64,000 nt of DNA from Lichenihabitans psoromatis (GTDB lineage: Bacteria > Pseudomonadota > Alphaproteobacteria > Rhizobiales > Beijerinckiaceae), in assembly GCF_004323635.1 (NCBI RefSeq), contig NZ_CP036515.1, positions 1,123,501-1,187,500 on the forward strand, given 5' to 3'. Made by a program: the position numbers and the translations under genes. The notes beneath the pieces are model-generated. The model was not told the origin of the DNA. It did no database searches and was given only the letters and a program-made list of their open reading frames with translations. Numbering within the stretch: position 1 is the first letter of the stretch; every line of letters starts with the position of its first letter. Shown here piece after piece: positions 8,675 to 17,900 of the stretch.

Positions 8675-8688
8675 AGAGCCACGGCTCT
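8675..8688. repeat. 14-nt inverted repeat AGAGCC-ac-GGCTCT before the secreted protein gene
   Basis: A near-perfect palindrome 12 nt upstream of the start at 8663 and downstream of any promoter. It could be an operator or a leader hairpin. The rest of 8664-8916 (about 250 nt between divergent genes) shows nothing else I can name. Confidence 0.25.
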
Positions 8689-8916
8689 TATCCGTCCAGA
8701 TCGGATCTTAGCCAGGATCACGCCGAGCCGCGATCGCGCGCACTTTCGGTCAGGACCGCGCTCTATTTGCCATAGCGCGCGCAAAACAGGGATCGAGCAG
8801 GCGATTCCGCCCCGCTAGCTCTTTCGTGCTCGAGCCGCACGCTTCACGTTGGATGCGTCGAGTCTCGCGGCGAGGAGCCATAGCGCGAGTCGGCAAGACG
8901 CGATCGTGAGTGGGAG

Positions 8917-9264
8917 ATGTCGACGGTGAACGGATGGATTGCGGGCGTGGGGTTGGGGCTGGCCTTGACGGTGTCGGGATGCGTCGCCGACCGGATGACA
9001 CCCGAACGGGCTGCCGCGATGCGGACCAACAACGAGGCCAATCTGGCACTCGCGCGAGCCCACAAGATCACCTATGCGGAAGCGGCGGCCCGCACCAATG
9101 CCGATATGGAAAGCGTCGCGCCGGGACCCTTGGCCAAGCAGCAGAAGGCGCTGGACGACTACCGCCTCATGCTGGCCGGGGAGGTCGATGCGGGCCGGAT
9201 GAAGCCGCAAACCGCGGAAGCCAAGCAGCAGCAGAAGGCCGTGGAGCTGCTGGCGCAGCGCTGA
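8917..9264 (+). CDS. Putative small lipoprotein, hypothetical
   Basis: A 115-residue protein with a lipoprotein signal: a hydrophobic helix (about 6-18) ending in the lipobox LTVSGC with the acylated Cys22. The mature part is charged and Ala/Gln-rich (KQQKALDDYRLM, AEAKQQQKAVELLAQ) and predicted mostly helical, with no family I recognise. Asp at +4 (C-V-A-D) gives no clear Lol-avoidance signal. It stands alone between a divergent gene and the next unknown. Confidence 0.65.
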   Translation: MSTVNGWIAGVGLGLALTVSGCVADRMTPERAAAMRTNNEANLALARAHKITYAEAAARTNADMESVAPGPLAKQQKALDDYRLMLAGEVDAGRMKPQTAEAKQQQKAVELLAQR

Positions 9265-9370
9265 CAAACGGGACCGATGGCGGTATCGTCAGGCGCGTTA
9301 TACGACAGCCGGCGATGACGCACGCGGCGCGCTCTGACGCGGCACGATCCAGGACCAAGGGCCCAACACG

Positions 9371-9775
9371 TTGCTGCATTACGCGATCGGCAAAGTGAGA
9401 CGAGACGACGGCGCGATCTACATCCTCACGCAAGAGGGCGAAGCCGGCTGTGTCGTTTTTGGCCCTTATTGCGTGCTGTCGCCCGGGAGCTACGAAGTCG
9501 AGTTCCGCATCCATCCGACCGAAATGACCAATGACATCTGCTGCGTCGTCGATGTTCTCCGTCGCGGCAGGACCATCGCGGCCGAGAAGGATTTCACCTG
9601 TAGCGAGTTGATCCACCGCAACGGTCGGGTCTCGATCCGATTCGAGGTGATCGAGCGCGACACCTACGAGTTTCGAGTTTTATCGACCGGGCGCTCGGCC
9701 TTGAAGGTCCGCTATCAGAGACCGGTCCGGACCTTGCCACCCCCCGACCAGCCGAACGCGAACGACGGCGCATAG
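9371..9775 (+). CDS. Hypothetical beta-rich protein
   Basis: A 134-residue protein with a TTG start at 9371; no ATG precedes the conserved-looking part. It alternates short hydrophobic and polar stretches typical of a beta-sandwich: GAIYILTQEGEAGCVVFGPY, LSPGSYEVEFRI, RVSIRFEVIERDTYEFRV. The GPYCVLSPGSYEVEFRI pattern resembles small sandwich modules that accompany glycosyltransferases and methyltransferases in alphaproteobacteria. That is a similarity by eye, not a family assignment. It is convergent with the YhaN-like gene, with a gap of about 20 nt. Confidence 0.5.
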   Translation: MLHYAIGKVRRDDGAIYILTQEGEAGCVVFGPYCVLSPGSYEVEFRIHPTEMTNDICCVVDVLRRGRTIAAEKDFTCSELIHRNGRVSIRFEVIERDTYEFRVLSTGRSALKVRYQRPVRTLPPPDQPNANDGA

Positions 9776-9798
9776 TTTTGCGCCCGAACCAGCGCCGT

Positions 9799-12700
9799 CT
9801 AGGCGATCGTCACGATGGAGGCGCGGCCGTCCACCGCCAGCCGCTCGCCGGCCGCGAGCACGGACTGATGGTGAGTAAACAGCAGCACCTGTGTCGTGGT
9901 CGCGAATTCGGCCAGAAGATCGAGCGTCGCTGCACCCCGGCGATCGTCGAAATGCACCAGAATGTCGTCGGCAACAAAGGGCAGCGGCTCGGTGGCGGCG
10001 CAGTAATTGGCGAGGCTCGCGAGCCGAAAGGCGAGGAAGAGTTGGTCGCGCGTGCCATCGCTCATGGTCGCCACAGCTTCCGAACCGCGACCACCTGACC
10101 GGATGCCGCGCACCACCGGCGCACCCTTCTGATCGACGTCGGCCTCGACCCCGTCGAATTGGCCTTGGGTCATACGAGCGAACATCGCACCCGCCGCGCG
10201 GATCAGCGGATCCTGCTGCTCGCTTCTGACACGCTGGATCGCCTGGGTCACGAGATCGCGAGCGAGCCGCAACTCGACGTAGCGCTCGACAGCAGCATGC
10301 ATGTCGGCGGTGGCGCGTTCGCGATCCACCACGGCGCGCTGAACCGCCGAGGGCGCCTCATGGGCCTCCATGGCCTTGCCGGCCGATTGCTCGTCGCGGA
10401 TCGCGGCTTCCATCGTTTGATCGAGCGCATCGAGGCGCCCCTTGAGGTCGGCGACCTCGGCCCGCACGGCGTCGAGATCTTGCCCTAAAGCCTCGCGCCG
10501 CAACACGTCGAGATCGAGACCCTCGCCGGCGCGCCGAGCCGTCGAGGCTAATTGCGTCTGCCTCGACCGCAGCCCGGAAAGATCGAGCCGCCGTTCCGCG
10601 ATCCTCTTCAGCGCCGCATCGTCGCCGGCCGGGACAGCGGCCTGTTCGGCCAGTTCTTTTAAGACGCTTTCCGCCTCGTCGAAGGCCTGTTGGCGGGTCT
10701 GCAGCGCCGCCGTGACAGCGTCGCGTTCCGGCACCAGCGCGTCGCGGCCAAGCCGCAGCGTGTTGTTGTAACGCCAGCGGTCGACCAGCATCGCACCGGA
10801 CGCCAGCGTATCGTCCGCCAAGGCGATCCCGAGCGGCGCCGCCAAAGCCGAGATCTGGCCCGTCAGCGCCGCCTCGTCCTCATCCATGCGAAGCAGCCGC
10901 CGCCGCGTCTGCGCCAACGAGCGGAGCTCGCCGCGCGCGCGATTCCACTGCGCCGCGAGTGTCGCGCCCAGGTCGGTCGGCGCATCGGCCGGAAGGCCGA
11001 GTTGCATCGCCGCCACGCCCCATGCCGCGATCCACGCCTGCTCCTCCTGCTCGAGGCCGGCGAGCAGGCGGCGGGCTGTCGCGTGTTGGGATTGCTGCGC
11101 GACGAGATCGCGTTCATCTCGAAGATAGGCCGCATGCGCCTGGTCGTGGGTCGCGATGGCTTGAGCCAAGGCCTGCACGCGCTCGGCGAGATCAGCACCC
11201 GGTTCGGGCCGCAACAGCGCTTTGCGTTCCGCCCCTTCGAACTGACGGAGCCGAGGCGCGAGGGATCGGTTCGCCTGTTCGGCATCGAGACGCGCTGTTT
11301 CGATCGCATCGGCCCGCGCCAGCATATCGGCCCGCGCCTCCACCAAGGCAAGAAGCGCCGGCGCTTCGGGCCGACGCTCGCACGCCTCAGGAAAGGCACG
11401 GCAAAGGTCAGCAAGACGGCGCTCGAGCGATCGGGCGAGTTGCGCTCGCGCGGTTTCGGCGGCCGTGACCGCGGCCGACGCTTCCGCCAGCCGACGTTCG
11501 GTCTCGACGAGCGTTGCGACCCGTTGCGCCTCGGACGTGCGGCTGTCAGCCAGTTGGTCCGCATGGGCCAGACCGACGTCGAGCGCCGCGATCTCGGCCG
11601 AGCGCTCGATAGCCGATCGGTCCGACCGCCCCGCGAGATGAGCGGCACGGATCGGCTGCCACGCCTCGTGGCGCTGCGCCCGCGCAGCCGCCAACGCCGC
11701 ATCGGTCGCGATCTCGCCCCCCTGCCGCAGCCGGTCGATATCGGCCCGCGCGATCTCGCGTTGTTGGATTGCGGCCGCATGGGCGCTCACCTGCCGGGTC
11801 ACTTCGGCCGCGATCAGGGTGCGGGCTTCGATCTCGAGCCGGAGTTGATCGGCGGCCGGGCAGACGAGCGCCCGCAAAGCGTCGATATCGACGAAACCGA
11901 GCGCCGCCGCACGCGCGTGAAGGATGTCAGCGTCACGCAGGATCTGCTGCGATTTATGCGCCAAACCGTCGGCTTCGACCGGGAGCGCCGCGAAGGTCGT
12001 CACGCTCGCGCCGAAGGGCTCGTGCCGCCCGCGCGCCACCAGGGCCTCGATCCGCCGTGCTGTTCCCCTGACGATTTCATCGGCCAGCGCGCTCGCCTCG
12101 CGCGCATTGTCGAGCCGAAGCCGCCGTGCCACGGCATCGGCCGCAAGCGCGAGCACCCGGTCCAGCACCGGCTGCGGCGGCATCAAGGGTTCGAGATCGG
12201 CATCCGGCCCAACGCCGAGCCGCTGGCGCAATCCGGCCAGTTCGGCCTCGGCATCGCCAAGCTCCTTCAAGCGATTTGCGCGGTCGTTGCGGGCGCGGGA
12301 CACCATCACCATGCCCTGCTCGATATCCCGCACCGCCGCTTCGGCCTCCGCCAGATTGGTGTCGACCGCCATCACGTCGAGCCGATCCGAGAGATCGGCA
12401 ACGTGCCGTCGGATGCTGGCGAGATCGGCCGCGACGGTGTCGCGTGTCGACAGGGCCGCCGTGCATCGATCGGCAAAATCCTCCGCAAGCCCCGTCACGT
12501 CGGCATAAAGCGCGAGCTTGTCCTCGACGGCGTCGAGCTCGCGCAGAGTCGGAATGACGCGTTCCACCCGTTGCAAGCGCGACAGGCTTTGCGCCAGATC
12601 CCGCTTGGCGGCTCGCGCCTCGGACAGGCGCGTGAGGGCCGTCTCATGGGTCTTGCGGTCCCGCTCATACGCGTCCCGCGTCAGGGCGGCGGCTTTGGCG

Positions 12701-13287
12701 ACCTTCTCGGCATCCTCGAACGCATCGAGGGCCTTATAGAAAGCGCGGCTTTCCTTGCGTCGCGGGGCGAACAGCGTGTCGATCTCCGCATCGATCGCAT
12801 CGAGCCGCCGCATCAGGCTTCGCAGGCCGCCACCCGCCTCCACAATCAAGCGACCGATCTCGCCATCGGCCAGCAGCAACTGGTCGCCACCCTGGCGCAA
12901 GCTCTCGTGATCGAGGCCGAACAAATGCTCGAACCGCTCGCGCGTCGTCGATCCCAGCAGCGTCGCCAGCACCGCGTCGTCGCAGGGCGCTCCGGCTTGA
13001 TCGATGAGCGTCTTGCCACGACCAGCGCGCCGCTTCAGCGTGACGCGGCGCCCGTCGGCCATGCTGAGCGTTGCGCCAATCCGCATCACATCCGTGCCGA
13101 ATACGCCGCCCCGCAGGGTGCGTTCCGGAATGCGGAACAGAAAGTCCGTAAGAGCCGCCAAACAGGTGCTTTTGCCGGCTTCGTTCGGACCATAAACGAC
13201 CGTCAGACCCGGTCCGTTCAGCGTGAGGCGGCGATGCTCGACAGCGCCGTAGCGCTCGAGGACGAGTTCATCCAGCCGCACGCGCAT
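9799..13287 (-). CDS. YhaN-like SMC/SbcC-type AAA ATPase
   Basis: A 1162-residue RecF/SMC/Rad50-superfamily ATPase. The N-terminal half-ATPase carries Walker A GPNEAGKST (33-41). A long central part (about 180-1000) is heptad-rich, with many Ala, Arg, Glu and Leu runs, consistent with antiparallel coiled coils. The C-terminus has a signature-like MSDGTRDQLFLAF (from 1075) and Walker B VADDILVHFDD (1105-1115), followed by the H-loop region LLFTHHQ. No CxxC zinc hook is visible in the middle, so it is YhaN-like and not a true Rad50/SbcC. It overlaps the upstream nuclease gene by 20 nt, so the two probably form an SbcCD-like DNA-end-processing complex. Confidence 0.88.
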   Translation of the reverse strand: MRVRLDELVLERYGAVEHRRLTLNGPGLTVVYGPNEAGKSTCLAALTDFLFRIPERTLRGGVFGTDVMRIGATLSMADGRRVTLKRRAGRGKTLIDQAGAPCDDAVLATLLGSTTRERFEHLFGLDHESLRQGGDQLLLADGEIGRLIVEAGGGLRSLMRRLDAIDAEIDTLFAPRRKESRAFYKALDAFEDAEKVAKAAALTRDAYERDRKTHETALTRLSEARAAKRDLAQSLSRLQRVERVIPTLRELDAVEDKLALYADVTGLAEDFADRCTAALSTRDTVAADLASIRRHVADLSDRLDVMAVDTNLAEAEAAVRDIEQGMVMVSRARNDRANRLKELGDAEAELAGLRQRLGVGPDADLEPLMPPQPVLDRVLALAADAVARRLRLDNAREASALADEIVRGTARRIEALVARGRHEPFGASVTTFAALPVEADGLAHKSQQILRDADILHARAAALGFVDIDALRALVCPAADQLRLEIEARTLIAAEVTRQVSAHAAAIQQREIARADIDRLRQGGEIATDAALAAARAQRHEAWQPIRAAHLAGRSDRSAIERSAEIAALDVGLAHADQLADSRTSEAQRVATLVETERRLAEASAAVTAAETARAQLARSLERRLADLCRAFPEACERRPEAPALLALVEARADMLARADAIETARLDAEQANRSLAPRLRQFEGAERKALLRPEPGADLAERVQALAQAIATHDQAHAAYLRDERDLVAQQSQHATARRLLAGLEQEEQAWIAAWGVAAMQLGLPADAPTDLGATLAAQWNRARGELRSLAQTRRRLLRMDEDEAALTGQISALAAPLGIALADDTLASGAMLVDRWRYNNTLRLGRDALVPERDAVTAALQTRQQAFDEAESVLKELAEQAAVPAGDDAALKRIAERRLDLSGLRSRQTQLASTARRAGEGLDLDVLRREALGQDLDAVRAEVADLKGRLDALDQTMEAAIRDEQSAGKAMEAHEAPSAVQRAVVDRERATADMHAAVERYVELRLARDLVTQAIQRVRSEQQDPLIRAAGAMFARMTQGQFDGVEADVDQKGAPVVRGIRSGGRGSEAVATMSDGTRDQLFLAFRLASLANYCAATEPLPFVADDILVHFDDRRGAATLDLLAEFATTTQVLLFTHHQSVLAAGERLAVDGRASIVTIA

Positions 13288-14539
13288 CCTCCGCTTCGCT
13301 GACGAGCGACACGGCGATCTCGACCGCGCGACCGCCCGCCTCGGCTCGCACCAGATCGAACAACTCGTCGGTGCGCGAGCCGGCCGGCATTTTGACCCGG
13401 ATTTCGGCGAGATAATCGTCGATCAGTTTGGCGGCTTCCGGTGCCGCGCCCAGACGGCGGATTTCGCCTTCGAGTTGACCCGCGACGGTTGGATCGATCC
13501 CCTCACCGCGCGTCGCCAGAGGCTGCGTACCGAGGTCGAGCTTTTCGAGCCAGACCGGGCTCGATAAGGTCGCCAGCAGAGCCTCGACATCGTCGCGCAA
13601 CCCGAAGCGATCGACCAGCAATCCGCCATGCAGCACCGACCGGCCAGAGAGGCGCAACCGCAACGCGACCGACCGGTCACCGGCCTCGACCCCGATGACA
13701 TCCAACCGCGCGCGCAGCCGTTCGAGGATCTCGCGACGGTCGGCCGCGCCCAACACATCGATCGTCTCCGATACCCATCGCACCTCGTCGAGGTCGCGGT
13801 GCACGCAGGACACGATCGTGCCGTCCACCACCTCGACCAGGGTCGCGCCCTTCGGCCCGGTCTCGCGCGGGTTCCGGCCCTGCAGGTTGCCGGGATAGAT
13901 CACATGCGGGTGCAGGTTCAGTTCGGCCCGCGTATGCACGTGGCCGAGCGCCCAATAATGGTAGCCATGATTGATAAGCTGCTCCAACGAGCACGGCGCA
14001 TAGAGCGCGTGATGGCCCTCGCTCCCGGCGCAGGCCGTGTGCAAAATGCCGATGTTGAAGACGTTGCCGACCGGCGCCGGATAGCCGAGCGCGAGATTCT
14101 CCGACACGTCGCGCTGTCCGAAGCTACGGCCGTGGATCACGGTCTCGATGTCGTCGAGCACGACCGTCTCGGCCTTGCGGTGGGCGAATCGATGCACGTT
14201 ATCGGAATAGCCGAGCTTGTCGGCGAAGCGATTTTCCGCGTCGTGGTTGCCGGCGATGAGGAACACTTTGATGTCCGCGTCGCGCAGCCGCCGCATGCCG
14301 CTGAGGAAATAGAGGCCGGTCTTGAAGTCGCGAAGATCGCCGTCGAAGACGTCGCCGGCCAGGATGACGAAACGGCATTGCTCCGCGATCGCCAGCGCCA
14401 CGAGATTGTCAAAGGCCCGCCGCGAGGCATGTTCGACCGCCGCCGCAAAATCAACCGACTTGCCGGAGAGACCCAGTAACGGGCTATCGAGGTGCAGATC
14501 CGCCGCGTGCAGAAACTTAAAGGCGCTGATGACGGTCAA
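13268..14539 (-). CDS. Metallophosphoesterase, YhaO/SbcD-like DNA repair nuclease
   Basis: A calcineurin-like phosphoesterase of 423 residues with the full set of metal motifs: DLHLDS (14-19), GD at 62-63 (AGDVFDG), GNHD (97-100), ILHT (165-168) and GHVH (199-202). This is the Mre11/SbcD fold, and the length and C-terminal helical extension match YhaO. It is the first gene of a two-gene operon with the YhaN-like ATPase. By analogy with Mre11-Rad50 the pair would cleave or resect DNA ends. The start ATG 14539 (MTVISAFKFLHAADLHLDS) leaves the usual 10 residues before the first motif. Confidence 0.9.
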   Translation of the reverse strand: MTVISAFKFLHAADLHLDSPLLGLSGKSVDFAAAVEHASRRAFDNLVALAIAEQCRFVILAGDVFDGDLRDFKTGLYFLSGMRRLRDADIKVFLIAGNHDAENRFADKLGYSDNVHRFAHRKAETVVLDDIETVIHGRSFGQRDVSENLALGYPAPVGNVFNIGILHTACAGSEGHHALYAPCSLEQLINHGYHYWALGHVHTRAELNLHPHVIYPGNLQGRNPRETGPKGATLVEVVDGTIVSCVHRDLDEVRWVSETIDVLGAADRREILERLRARLDVIGVEAGDRSVALRLRLSGRSVLHGGLLVDRFGLRDDVEALLATLSSPVWLEKLDLGTQPLATRGEGIDPTVAGQLEGEIRRLGAAPEAAKLIDDYLAEIRVKMPAGSRTDELFDLVRAEAGGRAVEIAVSLVSEAEDARAAG

Positions 14540-14768
14540 TCCCAGCCGGAGAGCTCACGAGAGGCGACGACGCCGGTGCGGCCGCCCGGATACCCGAGTG
14601 ACACTGAACGAATAGGGAACAAAGTTCAAGCCACATCGGCCAAAAACCGCGGTCGCTCGATGTCAGGGCGTTCGACCTCGAACGAGCGACACCACAACAA
14701 TCCGCAGCTACATCAATGAATTGAAGCAGCCAAGGCGCCAGAACATCTCATGAGTCGAAGGCGATGAG

Positions 14769-14843
14769 TGGTGGGCACGACAGGGATTGAACCTGTGACC
14801 CCTCCCATGTCAAGGGAGTGCTCTCCCGCTGAGCTACGCGCCC
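14769..14843 (-). tRNA. tRNA-Val (anticodon GAC)
   Basis: The minus strand folds into a complete cloverleaf of 75 nt. The acceptor is GGGCGCG with CGTGCCC (one G-T pair), the D-stem GCTC/GAGC, the anticodon stem CTCCC/GGGAG around the loop TTGACAT (anticodon GAC) and the T-arm ACAGG-TTCAATC-CCTGT. Discriminator A and CCA are encoded. It decodes GUC/GUU valine codons. It is flanked by about 229 nt and 132 nt of sequence with no gene; the larger gap (14540-14768) holds only an imperfect hairpin near 14651-14690. Confidence 0.97.
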
Positions 14844-14975
14844 ACTCATCTTCGACACGGCTCGGGACAACCGCGAAGCAGCCGTATATCCGCACCATTG
14901 GCCGGACGCAACCGCCAATTGCCGCCAAGCCCTGTTTTTGCTGGCCACTCTCGGCCGGATCCCCGATCCGATGCG

Positions 14976-17900
14976 CTATTGCGCGGCCGTCCGCACCGGG
15001 TCATCGCCTTCGCGCAGCGGTGCGCGATGGTATTTTCCCTTGATGCAGAGGGTCTTGATCGACAATCCGCCGCGTGCTGCGAAGAGATCGTCCGGAACGA
15101 CGACCTGGCCATTGCGGACCTCGAGCCCGATCACCGCATAGGCGGCCGACAGCATGCGGGCCGCCGACCCGGTGTACCAGCTCCACCCGCCGCGTCCCTC
15201 ATAGCCCGGCCCGTCGTAAATGTCGGCCGGCTGCTGATGCGGCGCGAGGCCGTAGATCGCGAGCTCCTTGCCCTCGGTCTTGCCAAGCGGCGAGATCGCG
15301 CACCAGGTTTCGAAGGCGCGCCCGACGAGATGCGCCGCGAGATCGGTATCGCCGCGCCGCTTGGCGTCTTCGGCCAGCCGCATGTATGCGTCCACGGTCC
15401 ACGACACGCCATGCGAATATTGGCCGCCGTTCTCCCGCACGCCGGGCGGATAATCCGCGATGCGGCCGGGATAGGGTTTGGACTGTTCGTCGAATGGGGG
15501 AGCCAGCAACAGAATGCGGTGCGGTTTTTCAAGCGCCGACAGGCCATGCTCCAACGCCGTGAGCGCGCGCGCCGGATCGACCGCGCCGGACGACAATGCC
15601 GGCCATGCCGCCGTCATCATGCTGAACGGATCCAGCACCTCGCCGGCATCGTCATAGTCGAACACGAAATGATCGCTCGTCCAGGCGCCCGCGATCGCTA
15701 GTTTGAGGGCGGCCGCGGCATCCAGCAGACGCTGCGCGGCAGCATCGCCCTGGCGCGCCTGAGCGATCGGGGCGAAGCGGACGAGGATGTCGTGCAGGAA
15801 GAACGACAGCCACAGGCTCTCGCCCTTGCCGGCCGGCCCGACCGCATCGACGCCATCGTTCCAATCCCCGGTGCCGACCAGCGGCAGGCCGTGCGGACCC
15901 ATGCGGGCCAGCGTATAGTCGATGGCGCGGATGCAGTGGTCGTAAACATCGCCGGTTTCGAGCGAGAGGCGCGGCGCGATCAGGAGATCGACGGTGCCGT
16001 CCGGTACGGCCGGCCCTTCGAGATAGGCGGCGGTCTCGTCCAGAACCGTCGTGTCCGAGGTCGCCTCGATATAGCGCACCAGCACATAGGGCAGCCAGAG
16101 ATGCGGATCGGAGGCGCGGGTGCGCTGACCGAGGCCCGTGCGGCCATCGGGCGCGACATGCCACCATTTGAAGACATCGCCCTCGGGGAATTGCGCGCCG
16201 GCGTGGAACACGATTTGCCGCCGCGTGAGATGCGGGTCGAAGAACAGGAAGGGCAGCACATCCTGCAACTGGTCGCGGAACCCGTAGGCGCCGCCGCGCT
16301 GGTTCGGGCCATTGCGCCCCCACAGACGAGACGCCAGAACCTGATAGGGCAGCCAATGGTTGACCAGCCGATCAAAGGCCGGATTATTGGTTTCGATCGA
16401 GATGTCGTTCAAGCGCTCGGCCCACCAGGCGCGGGTCGCCTGCATAGCGGAGCGGGCCGACGCCAGATCACAGAGCGCCGCCGCCAGCGTCAGCGCCTCG
16501 GTGCGGCTTTCGCCTTGCCCGAGCACGACCACCACCTCGGTTTCTCCGCCGGCCGGCACCTCGATCAGGCCCGAGAAGGTCGCGGCGCAACGGCCGTCGT
16601 CGTCGATCGAGCTGTCCGGCACGCCATTTTCGACCATGAACGGATTGGTGAGGTCGCGCCCGGCTCCGCCCAGAAAGCGGGCTCGAACCGTCTCGCTCAC
16701 CGGCGCCGTCAGGCTGGTGGCCGCGAACGCCCAGCCCTTGAAGAAGTCGTTGCGCGGATTGGTGAAGAGCAGCGCCTCGGTCTGTTCGTCGCGCGAGGCT
16801 TCGAGTTTGCCGAGACTATCCTCCGGGCTCTCGTCGAGCGCGATGTCGAAATAGGGGACGATGCGGAAGCGCCGGTTGCGCGTCGCATTATTCTTGACCG
16901 TGAGAATGCGGATATCGGCCGGAGCGTCGGGCAGCACGAAGACGGTCAGAAGAAGTTCGGTCTCGCCGCGTTGCTGCGCGAAGGTGACGGAGCCGAGCCC
17001 ATAGGTGACGCGATGGGTCGCATCGGCACGCCGGAACGGCACGAAGCCAGCCGTATCGGCCTCGCCGGTTTCGAGATCGACCACATAGATGGCTTGGCCC
17101 TGGTTGGACACCGGCACCGATTCGAAGCGAAACGGCGTCAGCGCGTTCTGCCGCGCATTGGCGTTGAACGAGTGGATCTCGCCCTCGTTCGACACCACCG
17201 TGCCGAAGCCGGTCGTATTGGCCAGAACATGCGCCCAGGGGCGCGGCGTGGCCTCGGTCAGATGCAGTTCCGTCCCATTCTTCCTGAAGCTGAACGGCCA
17301 AGCGGTGGCCGGTTTCGGCGGCAGCGGATCGATGTGGCGTGTCCGCATCCAAACGGCCGCGAGCGCGGCAGGGGTCGGGCGGGCGACCTTGAGGTGATGC
17401 GCCACGATCTCGGCCGCATGCTGCTCGTCGTTGGCGCGCCCCGTCACGAAGAGGAGCTCGCATTGACCGCCCGGCGGCAGATCGATCGCGACCGTCAGGC
17501 TCGCCGCAGGGTCGAACGTATAGAGCGAGCCTTCATCGTCGATTTGGCGCGGCGCGGTCTCGGCCAAGCCCTGCGGATCGCGGATGCCGGTCTGTCCGAG
17601 AAAGCGCGTGCGGCTATCCTCATAGCCCGTGAGCCTCGCCCCGTCGCCTGTCCGCACGGCGTGGAAATAGATCTCGGGCGACATGCGTCCGGCAGCGCGC
17701 AGCAGCCGGTTGCGGATGAACAAGCCATTGAGGCTGCTCATGAACCACGTCTCGACATGCAACGCGTTGAAGTCCGGGTCGCGCGCATAGGCCCCGAGTT
17801 CGTGCACCGCGATCTCGCGGAAGCTGGCCAGCGACAGGCGACGCGGCCGCGCCTCGGTGTTGGTCAGCCGGATGGTCCAGAATTCGATCGTCTCTTCTTC

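Noticed and set aside
10690..13302. Long plus-strand open frame (about 870 codons) opposite the YhaN-like gene
   Set aside because: It is antisense to a motif-complete ATPase. Its residues are rich in Arg, His, Gln and Pro without domains, as expected of a high-GC shadow frame.
14651..14690. Imperfect hairpin (TCGCTCG ... CGAGCGA with an inner GTTCG/CGAAC) near the tRNA-Val
   Set aside because: No T tail and no nearby gene end that it would serve; alternative pairings suggest chance in GC-rich DNA.
14769..14843. tRNA-Val as an integration (attB) site for a mobile element
   Set aside because: No integrase, no direct repeat of the tRNA 3' end and no atypical gene cluster beside it.
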